Of a stretch of 7,982 nt of DNA, positions 1-7,835 are shown in pieces (position 1 is the first letter of the stretch; each line of letters opens with the position of its first letter). The stretch lies in assembly GCA_003023125.1 (NCBI GenBank), contig PXSY01000224.1, forward strand, positions 1,988 through 9,969. The letters run 5' to 3'. The notes under the pieces were generated by a model that searched no databases, had not been told where the DNA came from, and worked only from the letters and a program-made list of their open reading frames with translations. A program made the translations under genes and the position numbers. Source of the DNA: Bacteroidetes bacterium QH_10_64_19 (GTDB taxonomy: Bacteria; Bacteroidota; Rhodothermia; Rhodothermales; Salinibacteraceae).

Positions 1-1175
1 CGTACCTGGACCGATACGAAGAACTCGAACTTCCCGACCTTCCGCGGCTCCGCGGCGGGGCTGTCGGCTACATGGGCTACGACGCCGTTCGGCTCGTCGA
101 AGACCTCCCCGACGCCCCCCCCGATGACCTGGGACTGCCCGACGCCGTATGGTGCTTCTACGACACAGTGGCGGCCTTCGACCATGTACGGCACCAGCTC
201 GTCCTCATGGCAAACGTGTTTGTCGACCGCGAGACGGACCTCCGTGCCGCCTACGACAACGCGCAGACGCGTCTGGGCGACCTGGAGGCGGACCTCAAGC
301 AATCCCCGGAGCTTCCCTCTCCGGTGGAGTGGACCCAGGACGATCTCAACTCAAACGTCGAGCGGCCGGTCTTCGAAGACGCGGTCCGGACCGCCAAGGA
401 ACACATTCGGAAAGGTGATATCTTTCAGGTCGTGCTGTCGCAGCGATTTGCGACCTCCTTTCAGGGCGATCGATTCAATCTGTATCGCGCCCTGCGGCAG
501 GTCAATCCGTCGCCCTACCTGTTTTACCTTGACCTCGACGAGGTCGCCCTCGTGGGCTCATCACCGGAGGTTCTGGTTCGGGCCGAAGACGACACGGCCG
601 AGGTGCTCCCTATCGCCGGCACGCGACCCCGGGGGGAAGACGAGGCCGAAGACGAGGCCCTGGCGGACGAACTGCTCAACGACTCGAAGGAACGGGCCGA
701 ACACCTGATGCTGGTCGACCTAGGCCGGAACGACCTTGGGCGGGTCTGTCAGTACGAGACTGTGGAGGTGGACCGCTACGCCTACATCGAGCGGTATTCC
801 CACGTCATGCACATCGTGTCGTCGGTCACCGGCACCCTGGACGCAGATCGCGGCCCCATGGACGTGCTGGCCGCCTGCTTCCCCGCCGGCACCGTGAGCG
901 GGGCGCCCAAGGTGCGGGCGATGGAGATCATCGACACGCTCGAGCCCTCCCGTCGCGGCATCTACGCCGGGGCCGTCGGCTACGTCGACTTCTCCGGCAC
1001 GCTCGACACCTGCATCGCCATTCGCACGATGGTCGTGACCGACGAGACTGCGTACGTACAGGCCGGCGCGGGCATCGTGGCCGACAGCGATCCGGCCCGT
1101 GAGTACGAGGAAACCCGCGACAAGGCCGCCGCGCTGCGCCAGGCCATGCATGTGGCGGCCGACGGGCTCTTGTGA
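1..1175 (+). CDS. trpE: Anthranilate synthase component I, 5'-truncated by window edge
   Basis: Large subunit of anthranilate synthase, which converts chorismate to anthranilate using ammonia passed from the TrpG glutaminase; first committed step of tryptophan synthesis, cytoplasmic. The frame is open from base 3, so the gene begins upstream; about 390 C-terminal residues are visible. The first Met in view (base 72) lies inside the conserved GGAVGYMGYD stretch (bases 54-83) and is not a start. Chorismate-binding domain motifs follow in order: GDIFQVVLSQRF (from base 414), PIAGTRPRG (609-635), LVDLGRNDLGRV, YSHVMHIVSSVTG, FPAGTVSGAPK (879-911) and the C-terminal QAGAGIVADSDPAREYEET. The PAGTVSGAPK form fits TrpE rather than PabB (usually GGSITGAPK). 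The feedback-inhibition site near the N-terminus, and any leader or attenuator, lie outside the window. It ends in TGA, 109 bp before the next gene. Confidence 0.96.
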   Translation, partial: YLDRYEELELPDLPRLRGGAVGYMGYDAVRLVEDLPDAPPDDLGLPDAVWCFYDTVAAFDHVRHQLVLMANVFVDRETDLRAAYDNAQTRLGDLEADLKQSPELPSPVEWTQDDLNSNVERPVFEDAVRTAKEHIRKGDIFQVVLSQRFATSFQGDRFNLYRALRQVNPSPYLFYLDLDEVALVGSSPEVLVRAEDDTAEVLPIAGTRPRGEDEAEDEALADELLNDSKERAEHLMLVDLGRNDLGRVCQYETVEVDRYAYIERYSHVMHIVSSVTGTLDADRGPMDVLAACFPAGTVSGAPKVRAMEIIDTLEPSRRGIYAGAVGYVDFSGTLDTCIAIRTMVVTDETAYVQAGAGIVADSDPAREYEETRDKAAALRQAMHVAADGLL

Positions 1176-1176
1176 T

Positions 1177-1213
1177 TGGACCGATACGACCCGGACGGGC
1201 CCCGAGCGGTCCA
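1177..1213 (+). repeat. Short inverted repeat after trpE
   Basis: TGGACCG at 1177-1183 is perfectly complementary to CGGTCCA at 1207-1213, with a G+C-rich 23-nt loop. It begins one base after the trpE stop codon. No T-tract follows, so it does not look like an intrinsic terminator; it may be an RNA hairpin in the trpE-orf spacer. The 71 bases after it, up to the next start, show no motif I can name. At only 7 bp in G+C-rich DNA the stem could be chance. Confidence 0.35.
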
Positions 1214-1284
1214 GGCTCACTCCAAACCTCATTCCCCGTCGACGGTATCACACTGCGAGTTTCTCCTCACGATCTCCAGTCTCC

Positions 1285-1770
1285 ATGTCGAACCCGATTA
1301 AGGAAGCCCTCCTGAACCGCGGCTGGGCCGGCCAGACGATGAGCCGGTCCGAGACGGTCGAGCGTCTCAATCCACTGATCGAACAGCACATTCGGCTCAA
1401 CCATCACTACGGGGCCGCCATCCGGCACTGTGACGATGAGCGGGTCGTGGACGTCCTCGAACGACTGCAAAAAACCGCCCGGACCGACGTGGGCAAGCTG
1501 TCGGAGACCGTCTTCAGCTGTGGCGGAACGGCCTACAACGGGACGGATCTGTCCCCCGAAGACTTCTCGGTCAACGGCGGTCTCGCCGATCTCTTTGAGG
1601 AGCTCCACGATCTGGAGACCGATTTCAATGCGTCCCTCGCCGACGAGCTCGACCTCGAGCATCAGATGCGCACGCGGGGCGTGCTCGAAGCGGTCAAAAG
1701 CAACAGCCAGGACCGCCTGAACGCCCTTTCCGCGCTTCAGCGGCGTGTCGAGGGCGCAGCCGCGGCATAG
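1285..1770 (+). CDS. Unknown 161-residue helical protein, possibly ferritin-like/DUF2383-like four-helix bundle
   Basis: I do not recognise this gene with certainty. The ATG at 1285 is chosen because the frame upstream reads antisense-like Arg/Pro/Thr-rich sequence over the trpE end, while the protein from here is compact and well composed. Four amphipathic helices are suggested at about residues 22-49, 51-79, 99-127 and 128-156, with a Gly-rich turn (CGGTAYNG, 79-86) in the middle. Helix 1 (VERLNPLIEQHIRLNHHYGAA) and the following DDERVVDVLERL resemble the PA2169/DUF2383 ferritin-like pattern, with several His and acidic residues (E33, H35, H40, H41, H108, E111, H126) that could in principle bind metal; that is inference. 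There is no signal peptide or membrane segment. It lies between trpE and trpS on the same strand, so co-transcription is likely, but no tryptophan role is evident. Coding is strongly supported, function is not. Confidence 0.8.
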   Translation: MSNPIKEALLNRGWAGQTMSRSETVERLNPLIEQHIRLNHHYGAAIRHCDDERVVDVLERLQKTARTDVGKLSETVFSCGGTAYNGTDLSPEDFSVNGGLADLFEELHDLETDFNASLADELDLEHQMRTRGVLEAVKSNSQDRLNALSALQRRVEGAAAA

Positions 1771-1822
1771 GCCCCACCGTTCTCGGCCTTTCCCGCCTTC
1801 ACCTGCTCAATCTGTCTTTTCT

Positions 1823-2743
1823 ATGGAAGCGACAGAATCGACCTCTCCGTCGGCCCCGGCCGCGTTCTACTTTATCGTGAACTACCACGCGATGACGACG
1901 GTGCAGGACGCCGAGCAGCTCCGCCAGCATACCTTCGACGTGGCGCTGGACTACCTCGCGCTGGGCTTTGATCCCGACGAGGCGGCCCTGTTCGTGCAGA
2001 GCGACGTGCCCGCCGTCACCGAACTGATGTGGATTTTCTTCAACCTGCTCCCCACGAGCCACCTCGAAAAGGGCGTGGCTTACAAGGAGAAGGTGGAGGC
2101 CGGCTTCTCCCCCAGCGCAGGGCTCTTCAACTATCCGGTGCTCCAGGCCGCCGACATTCTGGCGTACGGGGGCTCGCTCGTGCCGGTGGGCGCCGATCAG
2201 AAGCAGAACCTGGAGATGGCCCGCGACCTCGCCCGGCGGTTCAACCACCGCTTCTGTCCCGACGACGAGCCGCTCTTCCCGCTGCCCGAGCCCCACATCC
2301 TCGACGACGTGGCCGTGATCCCCGGGACCGACGGCCGCAAGATGTCGAAGAGCTACGACAACACCATCGGCATCTTCGACGAGGACGAGACGCTGAAGGA
2401 GAAGGTCATGAGCATCGTCACGGACTCGACCCCCCTGGACGAGCCCAAGGACCCTGAGACGTGCAACGTCTTTGCCCTCATCTCGCTCTTCGCCGACGAT
2501 GAGACGCAGCAGGAGATCGCCGAGCAGTACCGGGCGGGCGGCTACGGCTACGGCCACGCCAAGCAGGCCCTCCTCGGCCTCATTGAGGATCACTTTGCGG
2601 AGGCCCGGGCCCGACGGAAGAAGCTCAAACAGCGTCCGGACTACGTTCGTGATGTGCTACGTTCGGGGGCGGAGGCGGCCCGCGAGCAAATGGCCCCGAT
2701 CCTGGAGCGGGTGCGGGAGGTAACTGGATTAGTCCGTACTTGA
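1823..2743 (+). CDS. trpS: Tryptophanyl-tRNA synthetase-like protein lacking the N-terminal HIGH segment
   Basis: Class Ic aminoacyl-tRNA synthetase family, which activates Trp with ATP and charges tRNA-Trp in the cytoplasm. Family hallmarks are clear: FYFIVNYHAMT (15-25), FVQSDVPAVTEL (57-68), YKEKVEAGFSPSAGLFNYPVLQAADIL (88-113), VPVGADQKQNLEMARDLARRFN (120-141), KMSKS (173-177, ATP-binding loop) and the C-terminal helical tRNA-binding region. With the ATG at 1823 the protein is 306 residues, against roughly 330 for bacterial TrpRS. The shortfall is all N-terminal: the usual opening (pattern GIQPTG-x-LHLGNYLGA, about 34 residues before the FxFIVxxHA strand) is replaced by MEATESTSPSAPAA. 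The frame is open upstream to 1745, but that stretch overlaps the previous gene and contains no HIGH-like motif. It could be a natural deletion, a non-catalytic paralogue or a sequence error. The stop codon overlaps the first unit of a palindromic repeat. Confidence 0.85.
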   Translation: MEATESTSPSAPAAFYFIVNYHAMTTVQDAEQLRQHTFDVALDYLALGFDPDEAALFVQSDVPAVTELMWIFFNLLPTSHLEKGVAYKEKVEAGFSPSAGLFNYPVLQAADILAYGGSLVPVGADQKQNLEMARDLARRFNHRFCPDDEPLFPLPEPHILDDVAVIPGTDGRKMSKSYDNTIGIFDEDETLKEKVMSIVTDSTPLDEPKDPETCNVFALISLFADDETQQEIAEQYRAGGYGYGHAKQALLGLIEDHFAEARARRKKLKQRPDYVRDVLRSGAEAAREQMAPILERVREVTGLVRT

Positions 2744-2768
2744 GTGCGGGAGTATGGGAGTTTGGGAG
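2740..2768 (+). repeat. Left arm of palindromic 8-nt-unit repeat
   Basis: Four phased units starting at 2740, 2748, 2756 and 2764: TTGAGTGC, GGGAGTAT, GGGAGTTT and a partial GGGAG. The trpS stop codon (2741-2743) is part of the first unit. It pairs with the arm at 3225-3261. Confidence 0.75.
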
Positions 2769-2805
2769 AAAAAACCACGACTAATCTTCCACAGAGTTGT
2801 CAACG

Positions 2806-3263
2806 ATGGTTGAGTCGTTTAGAGAGCTCCGAGTTTACAAGGAAGCCTTCCAGGCAGCCCGCACGATATTCCGGTGCACTGAGTCCTGGCCTAAGGAGGA
2901 GCGATACGCTCTGACTGATCAAATTCGCCGCTCCTCTCGCTCCGTTTTTGCGAACGTTGCGGAAGCTTGGCGCAAACGGCGATACCCAAAGCACTTTATC
3001 AGCAAGCTGAGTGACGCAGACGCGGAGGCTGCAGAAACTCGGGCATGGCTCGATGCCGCCCTGGATCACAGCTACATCGACCAGCAGACGTACGATGACC
3101 TCGATGCAACATATGACCAAATTTCAGGGAGTCTGGTAAAGATGATGACCAACACAGATCAGTGGTGCGGACCTGCCGATCAGGTGCGAGAAGACCAACC
3201 TGTGTACGACACTGATACTAATCCCTCCCAAACTCCCACACCCCCAGACGCCCGTACGCAACC

Positions 3264-3267
<4 letters not shown>
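2806..3267 (+). CDS. Four-helix-bundle protein, S23/IVP (TIGR02436-type) family
   Basis: Small protein of the family first known from genes inside 23S rRNA intervening sequences and related in fold to Avd of diversity-generating retroelements; its molecular role is unsettled. Signature features are the N-terminal FRELRVYKEAFQAA (5-18), WPKEERYALTDQIRRSSRSVFANVAEAW (28-55) and a C-terminal helix pair (75-116). The core ends near residue 121, the usual family size; residues 122-153 are a Pro/Thr/Asp-rich tail translated from flanking sequence and the right repeat arm, probably not functional. The ATG at 2806 suits the family N-terminus; an in-frame TTG at 2797 would add three residues. The stop TGA (3265-3267) overlaps the trpGD ATG (3264) as ATGA, which could couple their translation. 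G+C is lower than in neighbours, suggesting acquisition. It is not a tryptophan enzyme and looks like a passenger. Confidence 0.88.
3225..3261 (-). repeat. Right arm of palindromic 8-nt-unit repeat
   Basis: Read on the minus strand from 3261, it divides into TTGCGTAC, GGGCGTCT, GGGGGTGT, GGGAGTTT and a partial GGGAG. It ends two bases before the trpGD start codon. The arm has one 8-nt unit more than its partner at 2740-2768. It is also translated as the tail of the four-helix-bundle protein. Confidence 0.75.
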
Positions 3268-4817
<1,550 letters not shown>

Positions 4818-4822
4818 CCCGA

Positions 4823-4913
4823 TTGGGAATGAAGGGGTGGAAGTATGGAGGTGTGGATGTCCCACCTCTTTCCACCCGTTCACACGTCCAACCATCCACA
4901 CCTACACACCGCC
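4823..4913. repeat. Empty palindromic 8-nt-unit repeat between trpGD and trpC
   Basis: The left arm units start at 4823, 4831, 4839, 4847 and 4855 (for example GGAAGTAT and GGAGGTGT). The right arm, read on the minus strand from 4913, gives GGCGGTGT, GTAGGTGT, GGATGGTT, GGACGTGT and further units. Perfect pairings include 4849-4859 with 4893-4903 (11 bp) and 4835-4842 with 4870-4877 (8 bp); these two are not nested, so they are alternative folds. It fills nearly the whole trpGD-trpC spacer, ending right at the trpC start codon. Confidence 0.7.
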
Positions 4914-5720
4914 GTGAGCATCCTTGACGACATTATTGCCGACACGCGCGACCTTGTGGAGCGCCGGAAGAAGAATACGCCGCTCTCTGAGCTCAAGCAG
5001 CGGCCGGCCTACGAGGATCGCGAGCCCCTCTCCCTCACAAAGGCGCTCAAGGAACGGGGGCTGTCGTTCATTGCGGAGATCAAGAAGGCCTCCCCGTCGA
5101 AGGGGGTGATCCGGGAGAACTTTGACCCGGCCTCGATCGCGCAGCAGTACGCGCAGCACGGCGCCGCCGCCATCAGTGTGCTCACCGAACCGCAGCATTT
5201 TCAGGGCTCCATCGAGCACATGGCCTGGATTCGGGCCCACGTGCCCGACACCCCGCTGCTCCGCAAGGACTTCATTATCGACCCCTACCAGCTCGTGGAG
5301 GCCCGGGCGATGGGCGCCGACGCGGTGCTCCTGATTGCGACGGCGCTCGATCCGGGGCAGTTGTCGGAGCTGCACGCCGCCGCCACCGAACTGGGCCTCT
5401 CCTGCCTCGTCGAGGTGTACACGGAGGACGACCTCGACAAAATCGACTGGGATCAGGTGACCATCCTCGGGGTGAACAACCGAGACCTGCATACCTTTGA
5501 GGTGGACATCGAAAACTCGCTCCGCATCTTTGGGCAGACCCCGAAACACGTGGGCCGCGTCGCCGAGAGCGGCCTCAGCGATCCCGAGACGCTCGTCCGG
5601 CTCCGGAAGGCGGGCGTGAACGGCGTCCTCATCGGCGAACACTTTATGCGGGCCGAGCACCCCGGCGAGGCGCTGTCCGACCTCCGGTCGGAGGGCAAGA
5701 AAATCGCCCAGTCGAGTTAG
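4914..5720 (+). CDS. trpC: Indole-3-glycerol phosphate synthase
   Basis: Closes the indole ring: converts 1-(o-carboxyphenylamino)-1-deoxyribulose 5-phosphate to indole-3-glycerol phosphate with loss of CO2 and water; TIM barrel, cytoplasmic. The GTG at 4914 is preferred because it gives the typical SILDDIIADTRDLVERRK opening and 268 residues, close to the family's 255-270. Upstream in-frame ATGs at 4845 and 4857 lie inside the palindromic repeat and would only add repeat-encoded residues. Visible active-site motifs: FIAEIKKASPSKG with E55 and K57, LLRKDFIID with K118, VEVYTEDD with E167, GVNNRDL with N188/N189, AESGL with E218 and S219, and phosphate-binding GVLIGEHFMR near the end. It is a stand-alone TrpC, not fused to TrpF as in E. 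coli; trpF follows 62 bp downstream. Confidence 0.96.
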   Translation: MSILDDIIADTRDLVERRKKNTPLSELKQRPAYEDREPLSLTKALKERGLSFIAEIKKASPSKGVIRENFDPASIAQQYAQHGAAAISVLTEPQHFQGSIEHMAWIRAHVPDTPLLRKDFIIDPYQLVEARAMGADAVLLIATALDPGQLSELHAAATELGLSCLVEVYTEDDLDKIDWDQVTILGVNNRDLHTFEVDIENSLRIFGQTPKHVGRVAESGLSDPETLVRLRKAGVNGVLIGEHFMRAEHPGEALSDLRSEGKKIAQSS

Positions 5721-5737
5721 CCAGGGGGTCTTGCCAT

Positions 5738-5775
5738 CCCCTCTTCCGTCCACACCTCCAACCATCCACACATTG
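5738..5775 (-). repeat. Solo right-arm copy of the 8-nt-unit repeat before trpF
   Basis: On the minus strand this contains phased units GGATGGTT, GGAGGTGT and GGACGGAA. Bases 5746-5771 match 4876-4901 in the trpGD-trpC spacer at 24 of 26 positions, so the two spacers share a repeat copy in the same orientation. No matching left arm is seen; only a 5-bp AGGGG/CCCCT pairing (5723-5727 with 5738-5742) precedes it. Confidence 0.6.
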
Positions 5776-5782
5776 ACGATCC

Positions 5783-6433
5783 ATGGGAGTCAAGCTAAAG
5801 GTCTGCGGCATTACCGAACTGGAGGACGCGCGCTACCTGGCAGGCGCGGGGGCCGATTATCTCGGTTTCATCCAGCACGATGAGAGTCCCCGCTACGCCC
5901 CGCCGTCCCTAGCGAGCGACATCCTGCAGTGGGTTCATGGCCCTAAGCCCGTCGGCGTCTTCGTGAATGACGACGCGGACACGATCAACGAGGCCGTGGG
6001 GACGGCCGGATTCGAGTTCGCTCAGCTCCACGGGCAGGAGCCGCCCTATGTCGTCGACCAGGTCGACTGTCCCGTCATTAAGGCCATCCGCGTGCGGCAC
6101 GATGCCTCGTCCGGCCAGCTCCGGAATCTGTTCGAGCGCTACGAGGACACCGCCGACTACTTCCTGCTCGACACGCACGACTCCAGCGTGTGGGGCGGCA
6201 CCGGAGAATCGTTCAACTGGCGCGTCGCCCGCGAGCTGTCCGGAGACTACCCGCTCTTTCTGGCCGGTGGGATCGACGCCGACAACGTAGAGCGCGCGGT
6301 CGACACCATGCGCCCTTTTGCCATTGACCTGTCGAGCAGCCTCGAGTCCGCGCCGGGACAGAAGAGTTTTGAGAAGATCGATACGTTTATGGAGGCCTTC
6401 CAGGCTGCCGAAGCGGACCTGGAGGAGGCCTGA
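5783..6433 (+). CDS. trpF: Phosphoribosylanthranilate isomerase
   Basis: Amadori rearrangement of N-(5-phosphoribosyl)anthranilate to the substrate of TrpC; TIM barrel, cytoplasmic. The ATG at 5783 gives 216 residues, typical for the family, beginning [11 protein letters not shown] with the likely general base C8. Further motifs: SPRY (35-38), VGVFVN (57-62), QLHGQE (81-86), KAIRV (100-104), [19 protein letters not shown] with the likely general acid D130, LAGGID (160-165) and the phosphate-binding IDLSSSLES (181-189). Two departures from the common pattern are seen: [11 protein letters not shown] where GFIF-type sequence is usual, and SSSLE where SSGVE is usual. Both are in otherwise intact motifs, so the enzyme is probably active. 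It is immediately preceded by a repeat copy and followed by a strong hairpin before trpB. Confidence 0.94.
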   Translation: MGVKLKVCGITELEDARYLAGAGADYLGFIQHDESPRYAPPSLASDILQWVHGPKPVGVFVNDDADTINEAVGTAGFEFAQLHGQEPPYVVDQVDCPVIKAIRVRHDASSGQLRNLFERYEDTADYFLLDTHDSSVWGGTGESFNWRVARELSGDYPLFLAGGIDADNVERAVDTMRPFAIDLSSSLESAPGQKSFEKIDTFMEAFQAAEADLEEA

Positions 6434-6444
6434 TTGAGTATTCC

Positions 6445-6475
6445 GTTGCGGATTACATCCCACTAAATCCGCAAC
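6445..6475 (+). repeat. Perfect 10-bp hairpin in the trpF-trpB spacer
   Basis: GTTGCGGATT (6445-6454) and AATCCGCAAC (6466-6475) form a perfect 10-bp stem with an 11-nt loop, starting 11 bases after the trpF stop. No T-tract follows, so it is unlikely to be an intrinsic terminator; an RNA-processing or stability element, or a diverged member of the window's palindrome family, fits better. The rest of the spacer up to 6529 is C-rich and shows no Shine-Dalgarno sequence. Confidence 0.7.
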
Positions 6476-6529
6476 ACAGAACACGCACCACGAAATCCGC
6501 CCCTGGTTTCCCATCCCCATCCCGCCCTC

Positions 6530-7750
6530 ATGCCCGATCCCATTGTCGAGCCTCGTCCAAACGCCCTCCCTGACGACTCCGGCCACTTCGGCCGCTACGG
6601 CGGCGCGTTCGTTCCGGAGATCCTGACGCCCGTCCTTGAGGAATTGAAGGCTGCCTACGCCACCTATCGGGACGACCCGGACTTCCAGGCCGAGCTCCGG
6701 GCGCTGCTCCGGGACTACGCCGGTCGGCCCACGCCGCTCACGTACTGCGATCGCCTGACCGATGAGATCGGCGGGGCGCAGATCTACGCGAAGCGGGAAG
6801 ACCTCTGCCACACGGGGGCCCACAAGATCAACAATACCCTGGGGCAGATTCTGCTGGCCGACCGGATGGGCAAGGAGCGGATCATTGCCGAGACGGGCGC
6901 GGGCCAGCACGGCGTGGCCACGGCCACGGTCTGCGCCAAGTTTGGGATCGACTGCATCATCTACATGGGCGCGGAGGACATGGAGCGCCAGCGCCTCAAC
7001 GTGGAACGGATGGAGCTGATGGGCGCCGACGTGCGCGGCGTGACCACGGGCAGTCAGACGCTGAAGGAAGCCACGAACGAGGCGATCCGGGACTGGGTCT
7101 CCAATCCCGACGACACCTTCTACATCATCGGCTCCGTCGTGGGGCCGCACCCGTATCCTATGATGGTGCGCAACTTCCACCGGATCATTGGCACCGAAAC
7201 GCGCTCACAACTGCGGGACGAGACAGGCCGGGAAACCCCCGATGCCATCGCGGCCTGCGTGGGGGGCGGCTCCAACGCCATCGGCATCTTCCACCCGTTC
7301 CTCGACGATCCGGAGGTGCAGCTTCACGGCACCGAGGCCGCGGGCGGCGGGCTCGACGGGGACCACGCCGCGACCCTCGAAGAGGGAAGCCCCGGCGTGC
7401 TTCACGGAGCGATGAGCTACCTCCTCCAGGACGACGCCGGGCAGGTGAGCCTCGCCCACTCCCTCTCCGCCGGCCTCGACTACCCGGGGGTCGGCCCCGA
7501 GCACGCCCACCTGCGCGACGAAGGCCGGGTGGACTACCATCCGGTGACCGATGAGGAAGCGCTCGACGGCGTGAAGCTGCTCTCCGAGACGGAGGGCATC
7601 ATCCCCGCCCTCGAAACGGCCCACGCCGTCGCGCTCCTTCCGGACCTGGCCCGCACCCTGGCCGAGGAACGCGGCCCCGATGCCGTCCTCGTCTTCAACT
7701 GCTCCGGCCGCGGGGACAAGGACATGGAGACAATTGCCGAACACCTGTGA
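6530..7750 (+). CDS. trpB: Tryptophan synthase beta chain
   Basis: PLP enzyme that joins indole and serine to make tryptophan, working as an alpha2-beta2 complex with TrpA. The ATG at 6530 gives 406 residues, the normal TrpB1 length, with a short acidic N-terminal extension before [15 protein letters not shown] (18-32). Key motifs: [19 protein letters not shown] with PLP lysine K99, [13 protein letters not shown] with catalytic E121, [20 protein letters not shown], the PLP-phosphate loop [21 protein letters not shown], the communication-domain region [16 protein letters not shown] and C-terminal [11 protein letters not shown]. All expected residues are present. The HTGAHKINN context and paired trpA mark it as the standard TrpB1 rather than the TrpB2 type. 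The 96-bp gap after trpF contains a hairpin; an 85-bp palindromic spacer separates it from trpA. Confidence 0.98.
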   Translation: MPDPIVEPRPNALPDDSGHFGRYGGAFVPEILTPVLEELKAAYATYRDDPDFQAELRALLRDYAGRPTPLTYCDRLTDEIGGAQIYAKREDLCHTGAHKINNTLGQILLADRMGKERIIAETGAGQHGVATATVCAKFGIDCIIYMGAEDMERQRLNVERMELMGADVRGVTTGSQTLKEATNEAIRDWVSNPDDTFYIIGSVVGPHPYPMMVRNFHRIIGTETRSQLRDETGRETPDAIAACVGGGSNAIGIFHPFLDDPEVQLHGTEAAGGGLDGDHAATLEEGSPGVLHGAMSYLLQDDAGQVSLAHSLSAGLDYPGVGPEHAHLRDEGRVDYHPVTDEEALDGVKLLSETEGIIPALETAHAVALLPDLARTLAEERGPDAVLVFNCSGRGDKDMETIAEHL

Positions 7751-7833
7751 TTGCGTATGGGCGTGTTGGCGTACGGGCGGACGCTCCGCCCCCTGTCGCC
7801 GACACGCCCACACTCCCAAACGCCCAGACGCAA
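7751..7833. repeat. Empty palindromic 8-nt-unit repeat between trpB and trpA
   Basis: The left arm units start at 7751, 7759, 7767 and 7775 (TTGCGTAT, GGGCGTGT, TGGCGTAC, GGGCGGAC). The right arm, read on the minus strand from 7833, gives TTGCGTCT, GGGCGTTT, GGGAGTGT and GGGCGTGT. The outer pairings are TTGCGT/ACGCAA (7751-7756 with 7828-7833) and TGGGCGT/ACGCCCA (7758-7764 with 7820-7826), a single mismatch apart. A separate central hairpin, GGGCGGA-CGC-TCCGCCC, lies at 7775-7791. The element starts immediately after the trpB stop and ends two bases before the trpA start. No T-tract is present. Confidence 0.75.
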
Positions 7834-7835
7834 AG

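Larger units (their letters stand above)
2740..3261. mobile_element. Candidate IVS-like element: palindromic arms enclosing an S23-type gene
   Basis: The left arm (2740-2768) and right arm (3225-3261) are inverted copies of one another, ending TTGAGT on the left and ACGCAA on the right, and bracket the four-helix-bundle gene. The innermost 14 nt are perfectly complementary (2755-2768 with 3225-3238). Read on the same strand, the arms are 29 and 37 nt long, differing by exactly one 8-nt unit. Related palindromes without a gene inside occur at the trpGD/trpC and trpB/trpA junctions. The enclosed gene is about 56% G+C by hand count of 2821-3120 (169 of 300), against about 71% for 3481-3600 in trpG. 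No transposase, target-site duplication or other mobility gene is visible, so mobility is inference from architecture and composition. Confidence 0.45.

Noticed and set aside
1770..1850. A shifted frame before trpS reads LHLLN, resembling the LHLGN of a TrpRS HIGH motif
   Set aside because: Only a few residues match, GIQPTG is absent, and the frame does not join the trpS frame without an indel; most likely chance.
1799..2593. Long minus-strand open frame opposite trpS
   Set aside because: It is a shadow of the high-G+C coding strand; composition is His/Arg/Val-rich with no family pattern.
2761..2789. TTTG (2761) followed by TAATCTTC (2782), loosely like a Bacteroidota promoter (TTTG and TAnnTTTG)
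   Set aside because: Spacing is 17 nt and two of the four conserved downstream bases do not match; too weak to call a promoter.
4835..4913. Short tandem units in spacers considered as a CRISPR array
   Set aside because: Units are 8 nt, degenerate and palindromic across arms, with no constant repeat plus unique spacer pattern and no cas genes.
5723..5742. AGGGG/CCCCT hairpin after trpC as a terminator
   Set aside because: Only 5 bp, no T-tract, and trpF follows closely on the same strand.
5909..7180. 423-residue minus-strand open frame spanning the trpF-trpB spacer
   Set aside because: Antisense shadow of trpF and trpB with no family features.
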